From positions 3,286,001 through 3,350,000 of the forward strand of contig NZ_JARVZZ010000001.1 of NCBI RefSeq assembly GCF_029846115.1: a stretch of 64,000 nucleotides of DNA, given 5' to 3'. Shown piece after piece: positions 58,284-64,000 of the stretch. The notes beneath the pieces were generated by a model. That model was not told where the DNA came from. It was given only the letters and a program-made list of their open reading frames with translations, and did not search any database. Position 1 is the stretch's first letter; the number at the start of each line of letters is the position of its first letter. The stretch comes from Serratia marcescens. GTDB taxonomy: Bacteria > Pseudomonadota > Gammaproteobacteria > Enterobacterales > Enterobacteriaceae. The translations under genes were made by a program, and so were the position numbers.

Positions 58284-60209
58284 ATGGCCCTGTTAAAAGA
58301 AAAGATTCGCGACCACTCTGCGGAAGAAAGGCTGTTTATCCGCCGGGCAGGCGTGGCGCTGGCGCTGGTGGCGGTTTGTTTTGGCGCGCTGATCGTCAAC
58401 CTCTATCGGTTGCAAATCCGCCAGCACGGCTTTTACCAGACGCGCTCCAATCAGAACGACATCAAGATGCTGCCGATCGCCCCCAGCCGCGGGCTGATCT
58501 TCGATCGCAATGGCATTCCGCTGGTGCGAAACGTGACACTGTATCGTATTGAGATCACGCCCAGCAAAATCTCCGACATGGCGGCGCTGCTACAGGCGCT
58601 GACGCCAATCGTCGACCTGACGCCGGAAGACATCAGCGCGTTTCGCGACGACATGCACCACAACAGCCGCTACAAGCCGGTGACGCTCAAAGCCGGGCTG
58701 AGCGACACCGAGGTGGCGCGCTTTGCCGTCAATCAATACCGTTTCGACGGGGTGACGATCGATACCTATCAACAGCGTGAATATCCTTACGGCGCCCAGC
58801 TGGCGCACGTGCTGGGCTATGTGTCGAAGATCAACGACAGCGATCTCAAACGCCTGGACAAGGCCGGGCTGAGCGAGAACTATGCCGCCGACCGCAACAT
58901 CGGCAAACAGGGCATCGAGGCCTATTACGAGTCCGAACTGCACGGCACCACCGGCTATCAGGAGGTGGAGGTGGATAACCACGGGCGCGTGATCCGCCTC
59001 CTGAAGGAGCAGCCGCCGAAGGCCGGCAAAAACATCTATCTGACGCTGGATCTGCCGTTGCAGCAGTACATCGAATCGGTGCTGAAGGGGCAGCGCGCCG
59101 CGGTGGTGGTCGAAGATCCGCGCGACGGCGGCATCCTGGCGATGGTCTCCAGCCCCAGCTACGATCCCAATCCTTTCGTCAAAGGCATCGGCTATCAGGC
59201 CTATAAGGCGCTGCTGACCAACCCGGATTTGCCGCTGATCAACCGCGTCACTCAGGGCTTGTACCCGCCGGCGTCGACGGTGAAGCCCTACATGGCCGTT
59301 TCGGCGCTGTTCGCCGGCGTGATCACGCCCACCACCACCTTTTTCGGCGCGCCGACCTGGACGCTGCCCGGCACCGAGCGCCGCTACCGCGACTGGCTGA
59401 AAACCGGCCACGGCATGCTCAACGTCACCAAAGCGATCGAGGAGTCCGCCGACACCTTCTTTTATCAGGTGGCATATGAAATGGGCATCGATCGTATCCA
59501 CCACTGGCTGAGCCAGTTCGGCTACGGCCAGTCCACCGGCATCGATCTGAACGAAGAGTACCGCGGCGTACTGCCGAGCCGCGACTGGAAGCTGAAGGTG
59601 CACAAAAAGGGCTGGTATCAGGGGGATACGGTTTCGGTAGGCATCGGCCAGGGATATTGGGTGGCGACGCCGATCCAGATGGTGAAAGCGCTGACCACGC
59701 TGATCAATAACGGCCAGGTGAAAACGCCGCATCTGCTGTATTCGCTGCAGCAGGGCAACCGGGTGACGCGCTACCAGCCGCCTGCGCAAGCGGCGCAGAT
59801 CGGCGATCCCCACTCACCTTATTGGGGCATTGTGCGCAACGGCATGTACGGCATGGCCAACTTGCCGAACGGCACAGGTTACAAACTGTTCCACACCGCG
59901 CCGTATCAGATTGCCGCCAAATCCGGCACCTCGCAGGTGTTCAGCCTGAAGCAAAACCAGACCTACAACGCCAAAATGATCCCGGTGCGGCTGCGCGATC
60001 ACATCTTCTATACGCTGTTCGCGCCTTACAAAACCCCCCGGGTGGCGATGGCGCTGATCCTGGAAAACGGCGGCGGCGACGGCGTGGTGGCGGGGCCGAC
60101 CGCGCGCGCGATCCTCGACCACATTTTTGACCCGGCCAACGCGCCGCAGCCCGGCGATCAGGTGCAAAGTAAACCGCAGTTAAACGACAGTGCGGATGTG
60201 CAACGGTGA
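58284..60209 (+). CDS. PBP2-type D,D-transpeptidase (extra copy)
   Basis: A 641-residue class B penicillin-binding protein closest to MrdA/PBP2. One membrane anchor (about residues 22-45) is followed by the pedestal and transpeptidase domains with Ser331 in STVK, Ser388-Ala-Asp in the second motif and Lys546-Ser-Gly-Thr. The KSGT and SxD forms are PBP2-typical. No rodA, rlpA or rlmH genes flank it, unlike the housekeeping mrdA locus, so it is an additional copy, followed by an extra PBP3. Cell elongation under special conditions is inferred. Confidence 0.85.
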   Translation: MALLKEKIRDHSAEERLFIRRAGVALALVAVCFGALIVNLYRLQIRQHGFYQTRSNQNDIKMLPIAPSRGLIFDRNGIPLVRNVTLYRIEITPSKISDMAALLQALTPIVDLTPEDISAFRDDMHHNSRYKPVTLKAGLSDTEVARFAVNQYRFDGVTIDTYQQREYPYGAQLAHVLGYVSKINDSDLKRLDKAGLSENYAADRNIGKQGIEAYYESELHGTTGYQEVEVDNHGRVIRLLKEQPPKAGKNIYLTLDLPLQQYIESVLKGQRAAVVVEDPRDGGILAMVSSPSYDPNPFVKGIGYQAYKALLTNPDLPLINRVTQGLYPPASTVKPYMAVSALFAGVITPTTTFFGAPTWTLPGTERRYRDWLKTGHGMLNVTKAIEESADTFFYQVAYEMGIDRIHHWLSQFGYGQSTGIDLNEEYRGVLPSRDWKLKVHKKGWYQGDTVSVGIGQGYWVATPIQMVKALTTLINNGQVKTPHLLYSLQQGNRVTRYQPPAQAAQIGDPHSPYWGIVRNGMYGMANLPNGTGYKLFHTAPYQIAAKSGTSQVFSLKQNQTYNAKMIPVRLRDHIFYTLFAPYKTPRVAMALILENGGGDGVVAGPTARAILDHIFDPANAPQPGDQVQSKPQLNDSADVQR

Positions 60210-60316
60210 TGCGGTTTGTTTTTACTTTCTTACAAACTGCAATCTCCTGACCATTTCCGGCAAGGTAGACTGAAATAACACCATAAACCGAATAAAAACG
60301 CAGGGTTAACACAACA

Positions 60317-62035
60317 GTGGCGCCATCGACCAAAAAAAGCGGTAAAACCTATTCTACAGTTCGTTTCGGCTGGATTTGCGCCGGCATGCTGGTCTGTTTT
60401 TTTCTGTTGGCGTTCAGGGTCGGCTATCTGCAGCTGCTGGAACACCAGCAACTGGCGGATCAGGCTGACCAGCGCTCGATCCGCACCCAGGTGGTGCCGA
60501 CCAACCGCGCCATGATCACCGATCGCAATGACGAGGCGCTGGCGGTCAGCGTGTCGTCCAAAGACATCGTGCTGGATCCGAAACACATTCTCGATACCCA
60601 GACCGACACCGGTAACGAGCGCTGGCAGAGCATGGCCAACGTGCTGAAGATCCCGCTGGCGGACGTGCAGCATCTGATCCAAAGCAACGCGCATAAGCGT
60701 TTCGTCTATCTGGCGCGCAAGGTGGAGGACGACAACGCCGCCTATATCAGCAAACTGCACCTGACCGGCGTCAGCACCGAGCAGGATTTCAGCCGCTTTT
60801 ATCCGATGGGCCAGGACGCCGCCGGGCTGATCGGCATCGTCGGCCAGGACAATCAGGGTCTGGAGGGCATCGAGCTGGGCTTCAACCCGCTGTTGCAGGG
60901 CAAAAACGGCCTGCGGGTCTATCAGAAGGACGGCAGCGGCGCGGTGATCGGCGTGCTAAAAAGCGTGGATCCGGTGCCGCCGCCGAACGTGACGCTCAGC
61001 ATCGACAAATTTATCCAGTACGTGCTCTATGCGCAGATCCGCGACGGCGTGGTGGCCAACCAGGCCGACTCCGGCTGTGCGGTACTGGTCAAGATCGACA
61101 CCGGCGAGATCCTCGGCATGGCCAGCTACCCGTCGTTCAACCCGAACAACTATGGCAGCACCCCGGCGAAAGACATTCGCAACGTGTGCAGCAGCGACAG
61201 CTTCGAACCGGGCTCGACGGTGAAACCGGTGGTGGTGATGGTGGGGCTGGAGCATAAGTTGATCCGGCCGGATACGGTGCTGGACACCACGCCGTATCGG
61301 GTGAACGGTCACCTGATCAAAGACGTCGGCCACTGGTCGAAGCTGACCATCACCGGCGTGCTGCAAAAATCGAGCGACATCGCAGTATCGCACATTGCGC
61401 TGGCGCTGCCGGCCACGGTGCTGCCGGCGGTCTATCGCAGCTTTGGCCTGGGGCGGCCGACGGAGCTTGGCATCGGCAACGAGAGCAGCGGCTACCTGCC
61501 GCAGCACCGCGAACGCTGGGCCGATATCGAACGCGCTACCTTCTCCTTCGGCTATGGGCTGCGCGTGACGCCGCTGCAGATGGCGCGCGAGTACGCCGCT
61601 ATCGGTTCCTTCGGCATTTATCGGCCGCTGTCGATCACCAAGGTGACGCCGCCGGTGATGGGGCAACGTATTCTGCCGGCGGATACGGTACGGTCCGTGG
61701 TGCATATGATGGAGAGCGACGCCTTGCCGGGCGGCAGCGGGGTAAGCGCCGCGGTGCCGGGTTACCGGCTGGCGATCAAAACAGGTACCGCCGAGAAAAT
61801 GGGCCCGAGCGGCAAATACGACGGCGGCTACATCAACTACACCGCCGGCGTGGCGCCGGCCAGCGATCCGCAGGTGGCGCTGGTGGTGATGGTCAACAAC
61901 CCGAAAGCCGGCAAGCACTTCGGCGGTTCGGTGGCCGGGCCGGTGTTCGGCAAGATTATGGCCCAGGTGCTGGAGCACATGAATATTCTGCCGGACGCCC
62001 AGCCGCTTAACGTGGTGTCGTCGGTCAAGGGGTGA
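60317..62035 (+). CDS. PBP3/FtsI-type D,D-transpeptidase (extra copy)
   Basis: A 572-residue class B PBP of the FtsI type: one N-terminal membrane helix (about 17-40), Ser300 in STVK, Ser352-Ser-Asp354 in place of the usual Ser-Ser-Asn, and Lys488-Thr-Gly. There are no mraZ-mraW-ftsL or murE neighbours, so it is not the division-cluster ftsI. Start is GTG behind CAGGG. It lies 107 nt after the PBP2-type gene, probably in one transcript. The set recalls PBP2SAL/PBP3SAL of Salmonella, which replace PBP2/PBP3 in acidic conditions; that comparison is by type only. Confidence 0.85.
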   Translation: MAPSTKKSGKTYSTVRFGWICAGMLVCFFLLAFRVGYLQLLEHQQLADQADQRSIRTQVVPTNRAMITDRNDEALAVSVSSKDIVLDPKHILDTQTDTGNERWQSMANVLKIPLADVQHLIQSNAHKRFVYLARKVEDDNAAYISKLHLTGVSTEQDFSRFYPMGQDAAGLIGIVGQDNQGLEGIELGFNPLLQGKNGLRVYQKDGSGAVIGVLKSVDPVPPPNVTLSIDKFIQYVLYAQIRDGVVANQADSGCAVLVKIDTGEILGMASYPSFNPNNYGSTPAKDIRNVCSSDSFEPGSTVKPVVVMVGLEHKLIRPDTVLDTTPYRVNGHLIKDVGHWSKLTITGVLQKSSDIAVSHIALALPATVLPAVYRSFGLGRPTELGIGNESSGYLPQHRERWADIERATFSFGYGLRVTPLQMAREYAAIGSFGIYRPLSITKVTPPVMGQRILPADTVRSVVHMMESDALPGGSGVSAAVPGYRLAIKTGTAEKMGPSGKYDGGYINYTAGVAPASDPQVALVVMVNNPKAGKHFGGSVAGPVFGKIMAQVLEHMNILPDAQPLNVVSSVKG

Positions 62036-62048
62036 TGATTTAAGCGGG

Positions 62049-62083
62049 AAATATTGGGCCAGAGAATCTCTGGCCCAATATTT
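62049..62083. terminator. 35-bp near-perfect palindrome, bidirectional terminator
   Basis: Two 17-nt arms (AAATATTGGGCCAGAGA and its complement) around a single central base, 14 nt after the PBP3 stop and before the converging small gene. In RNA it folds into a stem of about 15 bp with an AT-rich base, effective in both directions. Confidence 0.75.
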
Positions 62084-62107
62084 AATACAACGAGTTTGAC
62101 GTGCGCG

Positions 62108-62311
62108 TTATTTCCCTTGGGTTGCCCACCATTTCGCTACGCAAGCATTGGGTGCCTGAATAGTTTTACCTTCTTTGGTGACATAAGGTACCGGTGAGTA
62201 GATTCTTGAGCAGTAGCCTGCCGGGCGTTCGGTAGCATTAACGGTGAGAGGGAGGCTAACGGTGGTGGCTAAAATCGCTGTGAGCAGCATCAGATTTGAT
62301 AACTTCATCAT
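62108..62311 (-). CDS. Small exported peptide with Kazal-like spacing
   Basis: A 67-residue protein with a signal peptide (MKLSNLMLLTAILATTVSLP, cleavage near TVNA). The mature 40 residues contain only two Cys, in YCSRIYSPVPYVTKEGKTI and NACVAKWW. The pattern C-x4-Y-x-PV...EGKT...N-x-C recalls a minimal Kazal protease-inhibitor domain with one disulfide left. Good AAGGAAG ribosome-binding site before tandem ATGs. Function unknown; the Kazal comparison is a guess from pattern. Confidence 0.65.
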   Translation of the reverse strand: MMKLSNLMLLTAILATTVSLPLTVNATERPAGYCSRIYSPVPYVTKEGKTIQAPNACVAKWWATQGK

Positions 62312-62537
62312 TCTTCCTTAATTAATGAAAATAGAGTCCCATGCTTGCCGTTACACGACGAGCGCTAATGAGAGTATTAATTTGTTGGTATAACGTCTAC
62401 GGCAGATTTCATTATGGATGCGCCCTGATTCATTGATTGATATTTATATTGAATATTTATATCAACATCTAAAAACAACATTTATTTTCCCGAACGCAAT
62501 TGCTGTCTTTCATTGAAATAAATGTTCCAACAAGCGG

Positions 62538-62933
62538 TTAGCTGGGCTCAAGGTAATGCTTCAGCGCCTGCAGATCGGCGTTCACCAGCCCGGCGTCGCG
62601 GGCGAACAGCGCATCGTCCATATCCGGTTGGCGGAACAGGGTGAAGATCACCTCTGTGCCGCGCCGGTTGGCGAGCGCGCGCAGCGGCACGTAGACCACA
62701 CCGCCGTCCGGCAGCGTCACCCAATGATCCAGCACGCCGAAGGCATTTGGCGCGCTGAAGCGAATGTGGATCCGCCCCTGCGGGGTGTCCGCCACCCAGT
62801 CTTCATCTTCTCGCCGCAAGCTGTTGGCTAACCCTTTGGCCCACAAGGGGAAGTTTTTCGGCTGGCTGAGAAAGGCATACACCTCGTCACAAGGGTGGTT
62901 GATGGTAACATGCAGCGTTTGTGCGCTCAGCAT
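62538..62933 (-). CDS. SRPBCC-superfamily protein
   Basis: A 131-residue START/polyketide-cyclase-like protein: the opening strand TLHVTINHPCDEVYAFLSQP followed by FPLWAKGLA is typical of SRPBCC proteins, with the long C-terminal helix at the end. They bind small hydrophobic ligands in a deep pocket. Stands alone; ligand unknown. Confidence 0.78.
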   Translation of the reverse strand: MLSAQTLHVTINHPCDEVYAFLSQPKNFPLWAKGLANSLRREDEDWVADTPQGRIHIRFSAPNAFGVLDHWVTLPDGGVVYVPLRALANRRGTEVIFTLFRQPDMDDALFARDAGLVNADLQALKHYLEPS

Positions 62934-62982
62934 CGTGGTTTCTCCGGTTGGCGGCGATACTTCAGTGTAGATCCCGCCGCGC

Positions 62983-64000
62983 TTAGAAGTAGTAACCGAT
63001 GTTCACGTTGGTGCGAAAATACCATTTATTGCTGCCGGAGGACTGGGTGCCGGTCCAGCCGGTGGCGTTTTCTACGCCGCCCCACGGGTTGGCGTTCTGC
63101 GCCCAGGTCAGATCCACCCACAGCATCACCGGCATGGCGAACACTTGTACCCCCAGCGTGTTCATTTTAGAGTCGGAGCCGCCGTGCCTGTCCTTCCAGA
63201 GCACGCTGTAATCGTTGTAGAACCGCAGCTTTTTCACCGGCCCCCAGGGCACGTCGACGTCGCGCGCCAGGTTGATGGCGGCGGTGGTGGCCTGCGACGG
63301 GATCAGATAGGCCGGCGTCAGGCCGTTGCCCCCCATCAGGATCACCGAATTGTTGGCCCCAGCCGGGCCTTTGGCATCGTAACCGTAGCGGATCACCTGG
63401 CCGGACAGATGCCAGGGATCGTAATTCACCAGCGTATGTAAACCCGCCGCCCAGAAGCTGCCGTTATCGCCGGTCGCCTGGTTATAGAGCCGCGAAGCCG
63501 CCAGCGAACCGCCGAGCTCATTGTCCCAGCCGCCCAGATGGAAAGCGCGCGTCAGCCGCAGGTTTACCTGATCGCGTTTTTCGTTGCGCTGCAGGTGCTG
63601 CGACGCAAAGTTGGTGTTTTTCAGGTCGTCGTAGCTGGCGACGTCGGGGGCATAACGCACGCCGGTCGGCATCATGCGCGGGTAGTAGGCGGCGTCGAAG
63701 GCCCAATCGTCATGCTGGTATTGGTATTTGGCGCCCAGCCCGGTGTTGACGCCGAAGCCGAGGTAAAACGGAATGCCGTACGACCAGCCGAACTGCGGGT
63801 AGGGCATCAGGCCGAACGGTTTGAACGGTGCGCCAAGCTGCACGGCGGAACGCTCAGACAGGTGGTAGCCGACATAGGCGCGATCGATGGCGTATTTGCG
63901 CCGATCCTGAAACCAGAATCCGCTATCGTAAAACGCGTCGTTTACCTGGCCGGCGGCATCGATGCGAAAGGCGTCAAAGCGTAAATGCGGAGGATTTCGA
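62983..64000 (-). CDS. Outer-membrane porin, 5' end beyond the right edge
   Basis: The frame is open to 64000 and beyond; 338 codons are visible. The product is rich in alternating aromatic beta-strands and ends in the outer-membrane signature NIGYYF with terminal Phe. The blocks RAYVGYHLSERSAVQLGAPF and KPFGLMPYPQFGWSY recall the phosphate-selective porin O/P-like and related substrate-specific porins. The signal peptide and first strands lie outside the window. Substrate unknown. Confidence 0.75.
   Translation of the reverse strand, partial: RNPPHLRFDAFRIDAAGQVNDAFYDSGFWFQDRRKYAIDRAYVGYHLSERSAVQLGAPFKPFGLMPYPQFGWSYGIPFYLGFGVNTGLGAKYQYQHDDWAFDAAYYPRMMPTGVRYAPDVASYDDLKNTNFASQHLQRNEKRDQVNLRLTRAFHLGGWDNELGGSLAASRLYNQATGDNGSFWAAGLHTLVNYDPWHLSGQVIRYGYDAKGPAGANNSVILMGGNGLTPAYLIPSQATTAAINLARDVDVPWGPVKKLRFYNDYSVLWKDRHGGSDSKMNTLGVQVFAMPVMLWVDLTWAQNANPWGGVENATGWTGTQSSGSNKWYFRTNVNIGYYF

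Overview
The window looks like chromosomal DNA of a Serratia species, most likely in or near S. marcescens. The genome is GC-rich and enterobacterial. It carries a serralysin-family metalloprotease with its periplasmic inhibitor, an EagR-Rhs type VI effector locus, mdtG, a bgl operon and a periplasmic Dcp-like peptidase. No rRNA, tRNA, CRISPR array, transposase or integrase was seen. The AT-rich stretches (1-2,900; 18,910-19,500; the toxin tips and immunity genes at 44,680-50,800) stand out as accessory DNA.

Layout. 1-2,760 (minus): a siderophore-microcin (class IIb) operon, read as immunity protein, microcin precursor, MchC-like protein, MchD/HlyC-like acyltransferase, and a further gene cut by the left edge. 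3,012-5,213: Dcp-like peptidase. 5,286-16,207: an aerobic nicotinate catabolic island, nicC-D-E-F-T on the minus strand facing nicX-R-A-B on the plus strand, with a similar AGTG-N4-CACT palindrome in each half of the divergent promoter region. 16,300-18,909: hydrolase, LysR regulator, TauE-type permease. 18,960-19,860: AT-rich stretch with a glycine-rich frame and a small membrane protein. 19,860-21,759: DmpA-like and DppA-like D-amino peptidases. 21,960-25,956: a second molybdenum hydroxylase (Tat-exported large subunit, 2Fe-2S subunit, triheme cytochrome c). 25,980-29,175: LysR, hydrolase, Tat-exported oxalate decarboxylase. 29,630-33,868: beta-glucoside operon bglF-B-G behind an antiterminated leader. 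33,853-35,955: LysR and a two-part chromate transporter. 35,960-38,341: protease inhibitor and serralysin-like protease.

40,339-50,962 is a polymorphic-toxin locus: an EagR chaperone, a full-length PAAR-Rhs effector with an AHH-type nuclease tip and its immunity gene, then three displaced Rhs tips (colicin E3-like, barnase-like with a barstar-like immunity protein, and an unassigned toxin), each with an immunity gene. A fourth Rhs core remnant ends directly at the phzF-like gene. A 365-bp duplication shows the array is shuffled by homologous recombination.

50,963-64,000: PhzF-like enzyme, EamA transporter/AraC regulator/VOC protein, a probably Fur-controlled pair of exported small proteins, mdtG with a divergent marR, a tandem pair of extra PBP2- and PBP3-type transpeptidases, a small secreted Kazal-like peptide, an SRPBCC protein and an outer-membrane porin cut by the right edge.

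The strongest candidate for something new is the microcin. Its precursor joins a microcin M-like front to a microcin E492-like rear, but ends in Asn instead of the expected serine.
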